DNA from: Myxococcales bacterium
GTDB taxonomy: Bacteria > Myxococcota > Myxococcia > Myxococcales > Myxococcaceae
Length of the DNA stretch: 64,000 nucleotides
Reading direction: 5' to 3'
Assembly: GCA_030681895.1 (NCBI GenBank)
Contig: JAUXRI010000313.1
Location: 27,377 to 91,376 of the forward strand
Shown here: one piece after another, positions 8,835-18,860 of the stretch
Layout of the letters: every line of letters begins with the position of its first letter
Numbering within the stretch: the first letter of the stretch is position 1
The notes under the pieces: generated by a model
The model's input: only the letters and a program-made list of their open reading frames with translations
What the model was told of the DNA's origin: nothing
Database searches by the model: none
Position numbers and translations under genes: made by a program

Positions 8835-9571
8835 TTGCGGTGGCAGCCGAGACACAGTTCGCTCCGTTCTTTGGGAAGTCGCAGGAAGTACGTGTTGGGC
8901 GTGCCGTGCGGGTCGTGGCACGAGACGCACTCGACGCCCGAGGTGCCGCGCAGCACGTCGAAGCCAGAGGTGTCGCTCACCAGCTTGAGGCCACGCGTGC
9001 GCGGGTCTGGCACCCACTCCGTCGAGTCGATGGGCACTGCGCGCGGCCCGAAGCCCTTGTACTCGGCGCCCGTTCCATCGAGCGGGTACGGCACCGACAC
9101 CGGGTGGTTCGCCATCACCTCGGAGCTCCACATCTGCGGCGTGAACAAAGCAGGGCCGTTGCGGCCGCTTCGCATCGAGTCGGTGCCCGCGATGGGGTCG
9201 TCCTTGAGCGAGCCCGAGGCCGCGCGGTGGGTGATGTTGATGCTCGAGACGGTGCCGTCGTGACACGACAGACAACGCAGCGTGCTCCCGGCCCAGCGCA
9301 GCGCGAGCGGAGGCCCGGCGGGGTCCGCACGAACGTCGAGCGCCGTGTTCCGCCCCTTCAGCGACACGTCCCACCGCGGCCCCTTGCGCACCATCTCGAG
9401 CCGGTTCGGCACGTGACAGAGCTGGCAGAGGTCGGTGCCCTCGCTCATCGGCCGCGACATGGGCCCGAAGAAGTTGTGCATCGAGCCGTCGAGGCGTGAG
9501 GGCGCCTTGTTCATCGCGACGACCGTCTGCTGGAGCGCGAGCGCGCTCACGATGGTGAGGAGCGCGCTCAT
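8831..9571 (-). CDS. Tetrahaem c-type cytochrome, paralogue of 5181-5936
   Basis: 246 aa. Haem motifs CQLCH, CLSCH, CVSCH, CLGCH; ends CHRK directly after the last one. It shares with the tetrahaem protein at 5181-5936 the phrases LSCHDGTVSS, NHPVSVPYP and SCHDPHGTPN, so the two are duplicates that diverged. The leader MSALLTIVSALALQQTVVA is a plausible signal peptide. It overlaps its neighbours by 4 nt on each side, in the middle of the cytochrome run. Likely periplasmic or surface electron carrier. Confidence 0.9.
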   Translation of the reverse strand: MSALLTIVSALALQQTVVAMNKAPSRLDGSMHNFFGPMSRPMSEGTDLCQLCHVPNRLEMVRKGPRWDVSLKGRNTALDVRADPAGPPLALRWAGSTLRCLSCHDGTVSSINITHRAASGSLKDDPIAGTDSMRSGRNGPALFTPQMWSSEVMANHPVSVPYPLDGTGAEYKGFGPRAVPIDSTEWVPDPRTRGLKLVSDTSGFDVLRGTSGVECVSCHDPHGTPNTYFLRLPKERSELCLGCHRK

Positions 9572-11520
9572 GGGTTGGGTGGCCGATAGCGGGACTTGTC
9601 CCCGTCCATCGCCTCGTCTTTGTCGTGACAGCCCGCGAAGCAGTACGGGTCACCGGCCGGCGTTCGTCCGTAGCGGGGCCGCGCCGGGTTGTCGCCGTAC
9701 CAGGGGTCAGCACCTTTGCCTGGCGGGAACCGCCGCACCGTCGGCGCGAAGTTCACCAGGTGGGTCGGCGTGCCCGGCGGCAGGTTGCGGTAGTCGGTGT
9801 TCGTCGCCGCGACGTTGCTGTGCACGTTGTAGTGGCACTCGTGGCAGCTGGCGTTCGTGCGGTCGACGAGGTGCACCTGGTGCAAATTGCCGCGCCCCGC
9901 GCCGACGCCGCCTGACTGGAAGAAGTTGCTGCGACTACCGCGCAGCCTCGCCTCGTCGTGACACAGGAAGCACAGCGCGAAGTTGTTCTGGTTGTAGCCA
10001 CCGAAGGGCGGCGCGTTGGCACCGACGGCAGTGCTGTAGTTCGCGCGCAGCATTCGCTGGTTCGCCGAGCCGTGCGGGCCTTTGGGACCCGATGCGCTGT
10101 TGCGCGCGCTACCCGCCGTGTTCGCGGTGGCTTCGTTGTTGTGACAGTCGGTGCACAGCACGGTCGAGAAGCGCGACATGCGGTTGCCCTGCCAATCGAG
10201 CCCGCGCAGCTGCCCATCGGGCACGTCGAGCACGTTGTTCAAGTAGGTCGAGCTGTTCCGCCCTGGCCCTGCGACGGGATGAAACGCGTCGTTGGTGGGC
10301 TGGAACTCGAGGCGCTTGTTGCTTCCCGAAGGAGGCCGCGTCGGCGCTGGCGGAATCATCGTGGCGAACGAGTCGCCATGGCAGCGGAAGCAGACCTCGT
10401 ATTGCTGAAGGTCGGTGCCGGCGTTGTCGACGACGGTCGCTCCCGAAATCGAGATGCCCTTCATGCCCTCGTGCACGTTGCCGGGCAGCGCCTGCACCTG
10501 GTGCGGGTTGTGACAGTCGGCGCACTCGACGTGCTTCTGCGGGTTCAGCACCTGCTCGGGCTCCGGCAGCTTCGCGGTGAAGACGGGCTGGTGCTCGTCG
10601 AGCTTGAGGCCGAACGGGTGGCGGCTGGCCTTCGTCGCTTCGCTCTGCACGTCAGGCGCGGCGCGGCCACGGCCCGGGTCGACGCCAGTGCCGCCAGGAC
10701 GGTGACACGAGAAACAGACGTTCTCTTCGCTCCACGGCAGCGGCGTCGCCGAGAGGTTCTGCGTGGTGAGGAGCTTCGTCGGCCCCTCACCGTTGTGCGG
10801 CTTGTGACAGGCGAGACAGCCGAGGTCGCCGACCGTCTGCGCGCCCGTCGCAGGGTAGGGCGCCGCGGAGGCCTCGTGCCGGCTGCCGAGCCAGCCCTGC
10901 TTCGGGTGGCAGGTGATGCAGAGCGCGCCGCGCAGGTTGCTCTTCACCAGGAACTTCGGCGTCGCGAGGTGCGGGTCGTGACACGACGTGCACTGCACCG
11001 AGTCCTTCGCGGCCGTGGTGCCGGCGTGCAGCTTCACCGCGTCGCCGTTGGGAGGCGCCACCACCTCGGGGTCGGTCGACGGAATCGGCAGCGACACCGG
11101 GTGGTCGTTGCGCAGGTCGGTGCCGAGGTTGCGCGGGCCGGCCGGCATGGTGGTGACGCCGCTCTGCATCGCGACGCTGGCGGGCCGCGTGGCCTCGAGG
11201 TTCAACAGGGAGCCGAGCGCGAGCGCGCCGTCGTGACAGGACAGACAGAGCCGGGTGGTGCCGTTGGGCCGGTTGGGTGGCGCCTCGAGCGTCGAGGAGC
11301 CGTACAGCGTGTAGAGGTTGCCGCCCGCCTGGTAGCCGAGGTCGCGGTTCCAGATGGCGCGCGACTGCGAGGCGCCGTGCGGCACGTGACAGAAGACACA
11401 CACCTGCGTCTCGCTCTGCGCGCGCACCGTGTTCGTCGTCGTCGCCGAGAGGTTGTGGCGCGTGTTGCGCACGTCGGCCTGGCCGAGCACGCCCACCAGC
11501 ACGAGCGAGAGGAGCGTCAT
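9568..11520 (-). CDS. Dodecahaem c-type cytochrome, last haem site CxxxCH
   Basis: 650 aa, the largest cytochrome here. A short leader (MTLLSLVLVGVLGQA) precedes CVFCH, CLSCH, CTSCH, CITCH, CLACH, CFSCH, CADCH, CFRCH, CTDCH, CFLCH, CHECH and a terminal CFAGCH, in total eleven CxxCH and one CxxxCH. The N-terminal quarter matches the tetrahaem paralogues of this operon (CLSCHDGAL, NDHPVSLPIP, SCHDPHLATPK). Long haem-poor loops between later motifs suggest a large exposed protein, possibly on the outer face. It is the first cytochrome after the barrel and NHL genes and overlaps the NHL lipoprotein gene by 4 nt. Confidence 0.9.
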   Translation of the reverse strand: MTLLSLVLVGVLGQADVRNTRHNLSATTTNTVRAQSETQVCVFCHVPHGASQSRAIWNRDLGYQAGGNLYTLYGSSTLEAPPNRPNGTTRLCLSCHDGALALGSLLNLEATRPASVAMQSGVTTMPAGPRNLGTDLRNDHPVSLPIPSTDPEVVAPPNGDAVKLHAGTTAAKDSVQCTSCHDPHLATPKFLVKSNLRGALCITCHPKQGWLGSRHEASAAPYPATGAQTVGDLGCLACHKPHNGEGPTKLLTTQNLSATPLPWSEENVCFSCHRPGGTGVDPGRGRAAPDVQSEATKASRHPFGLKLDEHQPVFTAKLPEPEQVLNPQKHVECADCHNPHQVQALPGNVHEGMKGISISGATVVDNAGTDLQQYEVCFRCHGDSFATMIPPAPTRPPSGSNKRLEFQPTNDAFHPVAGPGRNSSTYLNNVLDVPDGQLRGLDWQGNRMSRFSTVLCTDCHNNEATANTAGSARNSASGPKGPHGSANQRMLRANYSTAVGANAPPFGGYNQNNFALCFLCHDEARLRGSRSNFFQSGGVGAGRGNLHQVHLVDRTNASCHECHYNVHSNVAATNTDYRNLPPGTPTHLVNFAPTVRRFPPGKGADPWYGDNPARPRYGRTPAGDPYCFAGCHDKDEAMDGDKSRYRPPNP

Positions 11521-12569
11521 CGCGCCTCCGTGACGCGCGCCGTGATTGCCGGCACGACTGGCACCGGCTCGATGACGAAGACCTGCACGCGCGCGTTCCA
11601 GGTGTCGGCGACGTAGATCCTGCCCTGCGCGTCCGAGGTGATGCCCGCAGGCAACCAGAACCGGCCGTCGGTGACGCCGCTCCCGCCGAAGACGCCGACC
11701 AGCTCGCCGCTCGTGTCGAAGCCCTGCACCACGTCGAAGGCGCCCTCGACGACCCAGAGCGTGCCGCGCGAGTCGATGGTGACGCCCTTGCTGCGCGGGA
11801 GGTCTCCGACGGTGTCGCCCAGCCCGCCGAGCGTGCCCACCACCTCGAGCTGCTCGTCGAAGTGCTGCACCCGGAAGTTCATGCTGTCGGTGACGAAGAG
11901 GTGGCCGCGCGCGTCGACGGCGACGTGGGTGGGGAAGTTGAACGCGCCGAGCGCCTCACCTCGCGCGCCGATGCGAAGCGGCGCCGCGCCCGACACCGAG
12001 ACGACGTGCACGCAGTGCAGGCCCGCGTCGACGACGAAGAGGCGCCCACGCGCGGCGTCGAAGGCGAGGCCCGTGGGACGAGAGAAGACGGGGAGCTTCC
12101 ACTCGAGCGGCCGTCGTTCACCCGTCTTCGCGTCGAACCCGACGAGCGTCGCGAGCGTTCCGTCGGCCACCGCGAGCATCTCTCCGACGAAGGCCACCGC
12201 GAGCGGGTTCGTCAGCCCCTCGCGCAGCTCGAGGTCCGTGCCGTCGGCGGGCAGGTAGAGCCGCACGGCGCGCACCCCAGGGTCCGTCACGGCAACGCGT
12301 CCATCTGCGGCCACGGCGACGCCGAAGGGACGGTAGAGCGCGTGCGAGGCCTCGGTGCCGGTGAGCCACTGCCAGAAGCGCGTGAAGGCGTTCTTCTCGA
12401 TGCCGAGGTGCTCGGGCAGCTCCAGCGAGCCGACGAAGCGCACCTGCTGGCCCGAGGCCTTGAGCCACGTCGGGTCGTTGGGGCGGCGCTCTCCGACGCG
12501 GCGAACGGGCACGCTCGCGCACCCACTGGCGAGGGCGACGGCGACGGCGGTGGCGAAGAGCGAGCGCAT
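11517..12569 (-). CDS. NHL-repeat beta-propeller lipoprotein (second copy)
   Basis: 350 aa. The start MRSLFATAVAVALASGC carries a lipobox (ASGC). The rest contains NHL-type repeats, for example RPFGVAVAADGRVAVTD, NFPTHVAVDARGHLFVTD and LPAGITSDAQGRIYVADT, which fold as a six-bladed propeller. It resembles the NHL lipoprotein at 14300-15340 in order of features and in the FxRFWxxLxGxEA-like lead-in, so it is probably a duplicate. NHL proteins are frequent beside outer-membrane cytochrome genes in metal-reducing Deltaproteobacteria, where they may scaffold the complex. The start lies 2 nt after the stop of the barrel gene. Confidence 0.85.
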   Translation of the reverse strand: MRSLFATAVAVALASGCASVPVRRVGERRPNDPTWLKASGQQVRFVGSLELPEHLGIEKNAFTRFWQWLTGTEASHALYRPFGVAVAADGRVAVTDPGVRAVRLYLPADGTDLELREGLTNPLAVAFVGEMLAVADGTLATLVGFDAKTGERRPLEWKLPVFSRPTGLAFDAARGRLFVVDAGLHCVHVVSVSGAAPLRIGARGEALGAFNFPTHVAVDARGHLFVTDSMNFRVQHFDEQLEVVGTLGGLGDTVGDLPRSKGVTIDSRGTLWVVEGAFDVVQGFDTSGELVGVFGGSGVTDGRFWLPAGITSDAQGRIYVADTWNARVQVFVIEPVPVVPAITARVTEAR

Positions 12570-12571
12570 GA

Positions 12572-14299
12572 TCAGAAGTCGAAGGGCCGGGACAACGAGA
12601 GGCGAACCAGGTGCTGCGTGGTGACGAAGCCGGCGGTGTCGTTGCGCATCACGTTCCACGTGAGCTGCGACGTGAAGCGACCGACCCTCGCGGTGAGGCC
12701 GACGTTGCCGCCGTACGTCGTCAGCGGCCGCCCGCCGTCGAGCACCGTCCACGCCGCGAGGCCGCCGGCCTGCGCGTCGAAGATGGGAGAGATGGGCACC
12801 AGCGCGTTCGCCGTCACCTGCGTCACCTCACGGGCAGTGAGCGGGGGCCCGAAGCTGAAGGTCGCCGCCGGCAACACCGCGAGGCCGCGCGCGTGGCGGG
12901 CGTCGACCCCGGCGGTGCCACGGCCAATCGTGGTGTGCACGCCGGCGCCGATGGTGAAGGCCTGCTCCCGCAGCGTCGCGATGCCGCCGCTCGAGAGGTC
13001 GATGTAGTCGCGATACCCGTCGTCCCACGCGACGAGCAGGTTGAGCTCTCCGCGTGTCGGCAGGCGGACCCGGCCGTTGGCGCGAGCGTGGTGCTCGGTG
13101 CGATTTCCTCCGCGGCCCATCGGCGCCCGCACCAGCGCGAGGCGGTAGTCGAGCTGTGCGTCGAACCGCTCGAAGCCGATGGTGCCGAGCGACGCTCCAG
13201 TCTCGAACGCCCCCAGCCACCCGTCCTTCAGGCCGACGCAGTTCGCGCAGTGTTGCGCCATCGCGCCGACGGACACTCCCGGGCGAACGGGCCCGAGCGG
13301 ACGGCCGTACCCGGCCCTCGCCGAACCTCCTGCCGTCGAGCCCGTCTGCGTCGTCGCGCTCGTCGTCGCGAAGCCCACGTCGCCAGAGGCCGAGAGCCGG
13401 AGCTCGTGCTGCTCGAGCGGTTGCCACGCCGCTCCCACCGCCGCTGCGCCTTGCGTGCCCGTGGCCGAGTCGAGGCGAACGTCACTGAGGCGCGCGGTGG
13501 CGTCGGTGAAGAAGCGCGCCGTCCATCGCTGTTGGTGGCCCAGCCGCACCGTGCGTTCGACCATCGAGCGCGGCGCGTTCGGCAACAGCAACACCAGCCG
13601 ACTGCGGTCGACGCTCTCGGCGAGCACCGTGGTGGTGTGCTTCGGCGACGTCCACGACAGCAGCAGGTTTGCGCCCAGCCACTCACCGACGGCGGTGCGG
13701 GCCTCTTGCGTGACGCGCGCGGTGGCCGTCACCTGATGCGCGTCGAAGCTCTTGTACAGCGTCGCCGTCAGCGTTCGTCGCACGTCGCCCAGCGGCGTCG
13801 TCGTGCCGAAGCCGGTGAAGTGGTGTTGCTCGGCGTCGAGGCGAAGGCCTGGCAACACCTTGTACGGCTCGAGGTGAACGTTGGCGCCGTAGGCGAGCGA
13901 CTCGCGGCCACCGAGCGTCGCGAAGGACTGCGGGCTGCCGTCGGTGAGCGTGCCCCGCACGTACAGACGCAGCGGCAGGGCGCGACGCGGGAAGAGCCCC
14001 ACCGAGAGGTCGACGGTCGCGGCGCGGCCCGACATCAGCGAGCCCGAGTCACCGAAGGCGTTCACGTTCATCCCCTCGAAGCCCGCGCCCAGCAGCAGCG
14101 CGTTCGGGCCGAAGGGCGTGCCGGCGTAGTGAAGCCCGAGGTTCTCGGAGATGAGGAGCGAGCGTGTGCCCGTCGTCGCGCCGTTCGCGCCGGTCGCCTC
14201 GAACGTCTGCGCCTGGCCCTGCGCCGCCGCGAAGCCGAACACGCCGGCCTGCGCGACCGTCGCGATGCAGCACGCGCTGATGACGGCCCAGCGCACCAC
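12572..14299 (-). CDS. Outer-membrane beta-barrel protein of the cytochrome operon
   Basis: 575 aa. GTG start, signal peptide MVRWAVISACCIATVAQAG, then a long series of amphipathic strands with aromatic girdles (for example RLVLLLPNAP, LRLYVRGTLTDG) and a C-terminal Phe in LSRPFDF, the usual sorting signal of outer-membrane barrels. One CxxC pair (CANC) sits near residue 350, without a following His. Size and context match the porin partner of porin-cytochrome conduits (MtrB/OmbB/ExtB-like role), though I cannot assign a named family from sequence alone. It directly follows the stop of the first NHL lipoprotein gene. Confidence 0.75.
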   Translation of the reverse strand: MVRWAVISACCIATVAQAGVFGFAAAQGQAQTFEATGANGATTGTRSLLISENLGLHYAGTPFGPNALLLGAGFEGMNVNAFGDSGSLMSGRAATVDLSVGLFPRRALPLRLYVRGTLTDGSPQSFATLGGRESLAYGANVHLEPYKVLPGLRLDAEQHHFTGFGTTTPLGDVRRTLTATLYKSFDAHQVTATARVTQEARTAVGEWLGANLLLSWTSPKHTTTVLAESVDRSRLVLLLPNAPRSMVERTVRLGHQQRWTARFFTDATARLSDVRLDSATGTQGAAAVGAAWQPLEQHELRLSASGDVGFATTSATTQTGSTAGGSARAGYGRPLGPVRPGVSVGAMAQHCANCVGLKDGWLGAFETGASLGTIGFERFDAQLDYRLALVRAPMGRGGNRTEHHARANGRVRLPTRGELNLLVAWDDGYRDYIDLSSGGIATLREQAFTIGAGVHTTIGRGTAGVDARHARGLAVLPAATFSFGPPLTAREVTQVTANALVPISPIFDAQAGGLAAWTVLDGGRPLTTYGGNVGLTARVGRFTSQLTWNVMRNDTAGFVTTQHLVRLSLSRPFDF

Positions 14300-15340
14300 T
14301 CAGGCCCCCGGCGGCACCACCGCGGTGCTGTCACCGGCGGTCGTGTTCACCAGCTCGTACACCTCGACGCGGAAGTTGAGGCCGTTGGTGACGTAGATGC
14401 GGTTGTTGCCGTCGATGGCGATGCCCGCCGGGTTCGACAGGAAGCCCGGGGAGTCGCCGCGCCCGCCGAAGAAGAGCAGCAGCTTCCCGTCGCGGTTGAA
14501 GATCTGCACGACCGAGAAGAACGAGTCGACGATGTACACGTTGCCGAACGAGTCGGTGGCGATGCCCTTGGGCTTGTCGAACTGGCCGAACTGATCGCCG
14601 CGCTCGCCGTACTGCCTGACGAAGGCGCCCTCGCCAGAGAGCTCCTGCACGCGGGCATTCATGGTGTCGGCCACCAGCACCGAGCCGCCGGTGGGTGAGA
14701 GCGAGACGAAGGTGGGGAAGAAGAGCTCTCCAGGCCCGTCGCCGCGTTTGCCGAGCACCCGCAGGTGTTCGCCCGTCGAGAGCTTGTAGACGTGCACGCC
14801 GTGGCTGCCGTCGGTCGGCGTCGAGGTGTCGGTGACGAAGAGTTCGTCGCGCGCCGCGTCCACCGCGAGCCCGACGGGCCGCTCACACTCGGTGAGGTCG
14901 ATTCGGCGCAGCGGCACTCCCGCGCGGGAAAAGTGCACGGCCGCCTTCATCGCGGGAATGATCACCCACGGCCGGTCGGCCTCGAGCGCCACGCCCACCG
15001 GCACGCCGCCGAGCACTTCTTTGGCGATGGTCTGCACGGTGTTGCGCTCGACGTCGAAGATGAAGAGCTGCCCGAGCGCCTGGTCGGTGACGGCCACCAC
15101 TTCACCACCACGAGTCACTGCGACGCCGACGGGGTGGAAGAGGTGCACCGGTGCTTCGGCGCCTGACAGCTTGCGGAAGAACGCTCCCAGCCCTGACTCG
15201 AAGTCCGACGGGCCGCTGAGCGTCTTCACGAAGCGAATGCGCTCGGTCGCGGGGGGACCTGGCCACGCGATGTTCGCCTTGGCGGCAGTGCAACCAACCG
15301 CGATGAACGTGAAGAGGAACAGCAGCAGCCGGCGACCCAT
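14300..15340 (-). CDS. NHL-repeat beta-propeller lipoprotein (first gene of cytochrome operon)
   Basis: 346 aa. I start at MGRRLLLFLFTFIAVGC, a textbook lipoprotein signal (VGC); the frame is open 22 codons upstream but that part is not signal-like. NHL repeats include HPVGVAVTRGGEVVAVTD, FDKPKGIATDSFGNVYIVD and LSNPAGIAIDGNNRIYVTN. Expected on the outer membrane, as a propeller that could hold cytochromes or the barrel. It is the promoter-proximal gene of the nine-gene run ending at 5181; the promoter should lie in 15341-15576. Confidence 0.85.
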   Translation of the reverse strand: MGRRLLLFLFTFIAVGCTAAKANIAWPGPPATERIRFVKTLSGPSDFESGLGAFFRKLSGAEAPVHLFHPVGVAVTRGGEVVAVTDQALGQLFIFDVERNTVQTIAKEVLGGVPVGVALEADRPWVIIPAMKAAVHFSRAGVPLRRIDLTECERPVGLAVDAARDELFVTDTSTPTDGSHGVHVYKLSTGEHLRVLGKRGDGPGELFFPTFVSLSPTGGSVLVADTMNARVQELSGEGAFVRQYGERGDQFGQFDKPKGIATDSFGNVYIVDSFFSVVQIFNRDGKLLLFFGGRGDSPGFLSNPAGIAIDGNNRIYVTNGLNFRVEVYELVNTTAGDSTAVVPPGA

Positions 15341-15482
15341 GGAGCGTGAGACTTCAAGGCGTGTGCCCCTCGCCGCACGCGCACGAACGCAGATGTTGCG
15401 GAGCACTTCGAGGCCTCATCCGGACGAAGTTCGGTGGGCCTGATCAGCCGCAGAAGGTGCGGTCGACCGTGGGGGCACTGTC

Positions 15483-15527
15483 GTCAGGTTCACCTGACGC
15501 TCGGGTGAACCGTCAGGTCGACCTGAC
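15483..15527. promoter_or_regulatory. Two 16-bp palindromes GTCAGGT-NN-ACCTGAC
   Basis: GTCAGGTTCACCTGAC (15483-15498) and GTCAGGTCGACCTGAC (15512-15527) lie 29 bp apart centre to centre, in the 236-nt region between the divergent cytochrome operon and the TPR-FHA operon. The second is a perfect 16-bp palindrome. The nearer one is centred about 57 nt upstream of the TPR gene start and about 180 nt from the NHL gene start. A nearly identical site precedes the kinase gene at 20.2 kb. They look like operators of a dimeric regulator that I cannot identify. Confidence 0.6.
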
Positions 15528-15576
15528 ACCCCGTGAGACCTCAACCGCCTGTGCGGTCTGCGGTAGGGTGCCCGGA

Positions 15577-16242
15577 GTGACCGCTGTCCTGCTCCTGCTG
15601 ATTCACGTCAGCCCACCCAACCCGTTCCTGGCGGAGGCGCGCGTTCACTTTCAGGCGCAGGACTTTTCGAAGTGTCTGAAGCGGCTCGAGCAGGCTTCGG
15701 CGTGGAGCTCGAGCGTCGACGAAGAAGCCGAGGTGTCGTTGTACCGGGGGCTGTGCCGCTTCGGCGTTGGCGACGAACGTGGGGCCGCCGGAGACTTCGA
15801 GCACGCGCTTCGCATCTCGCCAGCCATCGCGTTGCCGGTGTGGAGCAGCCCGAGATTCCGCGACGCCTTCGCCGCCGCACGAGAACGAGTCGGGCCGCCC
15901 GTCGCGACAAGCGTTCTCCCCGTTGCTGATCCGGCGCCTCCGACGCCGCCGCTCGTCGTCGCGACTCCAGTGAGCGCGACGCCGCGCCGCATCGGCCTCA
16001 TCCCGGCGCTCGTGACGGGCTCGGTGTCAGCCGTCGCGCTCGGCGTCGGAATCGGCTGTGGCATTCGGGCTCGTGCGCTCGAGGGCGAAAGTTATCGGGC
16101 CATCTTCGAGTCTGACGCGCGGGCAGCGGCGCTCGGTGCGCGCGACTTCGCGACGGGCGCGAACGCAAGCTACGCCGTGGCCGCGATGACCGTCCTCGCC
16201 GCAGGCATTCTGCTCGTCATCGAGCTCGTCGGTGCGCGATGA
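15577..16242 (+). CDS. TPR-like protein with C-terminal membrane segments
   Basis: 221 aa, GTG start chosen because it opens a hydrophobic leader (MTAVLLLLIHVSPPNP). Residues about 15-95 read as one or two TPR-like helical pairs (FLAEARVHFQAQDFSKCLKRL; YRGLCRFGVGDERGAAGDFEHAL). A Pro-rich stretch follows, then two hydrophobic segments (LIPALVTGSVSAVALGVGIG and AVAAMTVLAAGILLVIELV). This is the usual form of small myxobacterial TPR proteins placed next to Ser/Thr kinases. It overlaps the following lipoprotein gene by 4 nt (ATGA) and has the palindrome pair upstream. Confidence 0.75.
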   Translation: MTAVLLLLIHVSPPNPFLAEARVHFQAQDFSKCLKRLEQASAWSSSVDEEAEVSLYRGLCRFGVGDERGAAGDFEHALRISPAIALPVWSSPRFRDAFAAARERVGPPVATSVLPVADPAPPTPPLVVATPVSATPRRIGLIPALVTGSVSAVALGVGIGCGIRARALEGESYRAIFESDARAAALGARDFATGANASYAVAAMTVLAAGILLVIELVGAR

Positions 16243-17173
16243 ATCGGGCGGGCTCCGTCGCCTTCGCCCTCGCTGCCATGTTCGCCAGCTGTGTCGTCAC
16301 GCCGGCTGATTGGGCCGGCCGAGCGTGTGACGCCGACCACCCCTGCTTCGACGGGCGCACCTGCCTCGAGGGTGTCTGTGCTCTCACCGCGGCGGCCGGA
16401 GGAATGGCGGGAGGCACGGCGGGAGGCGCGACAGCAGGAGGAACCGCTGGTGGCGTGACTGCAGGAGGCGGAGCAGGGGGAGGCGCGGCAGGAGGAGGAA
16501 CCGCCGGTGGCATGACCGCAGGAGGAACATCGGGCGGCGGAACGAACGACGCCGGAGTCACCTGCATCACCTGGCGTCAGAGCACCGAGGGGTTTTCATC
16601 GACGCGCGTCGCGCCGGCCGCACAGGCCACCATCGACGCAACCGCCAATCGCCTCACGGCCCGCATCCCCTCGGCGTCGAACACCGCCGACTTCGCGGTC
16701 GCCCTGGTGTCACCGCCGATGCGCCGGCTGCCCTCGGGCATCGAAGGTCAGCTCGAGGGTCGTTTTCTCGTGCCCGCGGGGACTCGCCTCGATGGCCTGG
16801 TGCCCTTCGCGACGCTGCTCACCTCGTCCGGTCCGTTGGTGGAGCTCGGCTTCGACAACAACTGGGAGCTGTCGGCCTTCACCGCGAGCGGCGTGCTCCA
16901 GGCCGGTCCGCTCGACCGCCCACGCTCGAACCAGCGCTACCCGCCCGGCAGCGCGCACGTGGTGCGGGTCGCCTGGCGCGCCGGCGCTTTCCGTCGCGTG
17001 TGGATTGACGGAGTCTCGGTCTTCGATGATCCGCTCCCGGCCTCGAGCGGCCTCGACGCGCAGCTGACGTCGTTCGAGCTGGGCTTCACGAGGTACGAAG
17101 GCGGCGGACAGGATGTGATGGAGATGACGTTGACCGATTGGGTGCTCTGCGACGCGGCGACGGGAGTCATTCG

Positions 17174-17177
<4 letters not shown>
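16239..17177 (+). CDS. Lipoprotein with Gly-rich linker and LamG-like domain
   Basis: 312 aa. Signal MNRAGSVAFALAAMFASC with lipobox at Cys18; then a small Cys-rich piece (ACDADHPCFDGRTCLEGVC) and about 50 residues of GG-x-A/T repeats (residues 53-102). The C-terminal 200 residues look like a concanavalin/LamG-type beta sandwich (VRVAWRAGAFRRVWIDGVSV is typical). Such proteins are surface-displayed and may bind glycans; this is inference. It overlaps the genes on both sides by 4 nt, so it is translated with the TPR protein and the FHA activator. Confidence 0.75.
16395..16545 (+). repeat. Gly-rich coding repeat (GGA GGN units)
   Basis: About 150 bp of short, imperfect GGAGGC/GGCGGA units coding for GG-x-A/T tripeptide-like repeats in the lipoprotein at 16239-17177. 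It forms the linker between the Cys-rich start and the LamG-like domain. Slippage could change its length between strains. Confidence 0.7.
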
Positions 17178-18500
<1,323 letters not shown>

Positions 18501-18529
<29 letters not shown>

Positions 18530-18860
18530 CGCGCCTGTGGTTGGCCGAGACGTCGTTCAGGGATGGGTGTCGAACACGCACGTGCCCGCCGGCTGTCGCG
18601 CGTGTGTCTGGTCGGGACGTCGTTCACGGGTGCACGTTGATCAGGCACGGGCTTCGCGGATCCGACAGCTGCGGCGTGTGCCTGGCCGAGACGTCGCTCA
18701 CGGGTGCGTGTCGAACACACGTGCTCCGTTGATCCGAGCTGACGCGCGTGTGCCTGGCTGAGCCGTCGTTCACGGGTGCGTGTCGAGCACCTACGGGCTT
18801 CGCGGACCCGACAGCTGACGCGCGTCGCGCCCGTCCTTCAGGGCTGCGCGCCGAGCACGT
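18501..18860. repeat. Degenerate tandem repeat (65-76 bp units) spanning a convergent gene junction
   Basis: The 308-nt gap between the FHA activator and the kinase (18530-18837) consists of about four tandem units: about 18532-18596, 18597-18671, 18672-18742 and 18743-18818. The core is GACGTCGTTCACGGGTGCG followed by GTCGA-CAC. Some units also contain CACGGGCTTCGCGGATCCGA, which matches the last codons of the activator (18501-18525), and the core matches the 3' end of the kinase (about 18830-18860). So the junction itself appears to have been duplicated several times. Small GTGT-CGA-ACAC hairpins occur in some units. I see no gene in it. Confidence 0.75.

Noticed and set aside
7506..11616. 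Long plus-strand open frames (585 and 552 codons) opposite the cytochrome genes
   Set aside because: The minus strand carries signal peptides and dozens of CxxCH motifs; the plus-strand products are low-complexity Arg/Val/His sequences.
12611..14698. A 695-codon plus-strand open frame opposite the barrel and NHL genes
   Set aside because: It is the antisense of well-supported genes. Its product is rich in Arg/Ala/His with no domains, as expected from the third-position GC bias of the real strand.
18530..18837. CRISPR array
   Set aside because: Units are degenerate and contiguous, without uniform direct repeats and unique spacers, and no cas genes are present.
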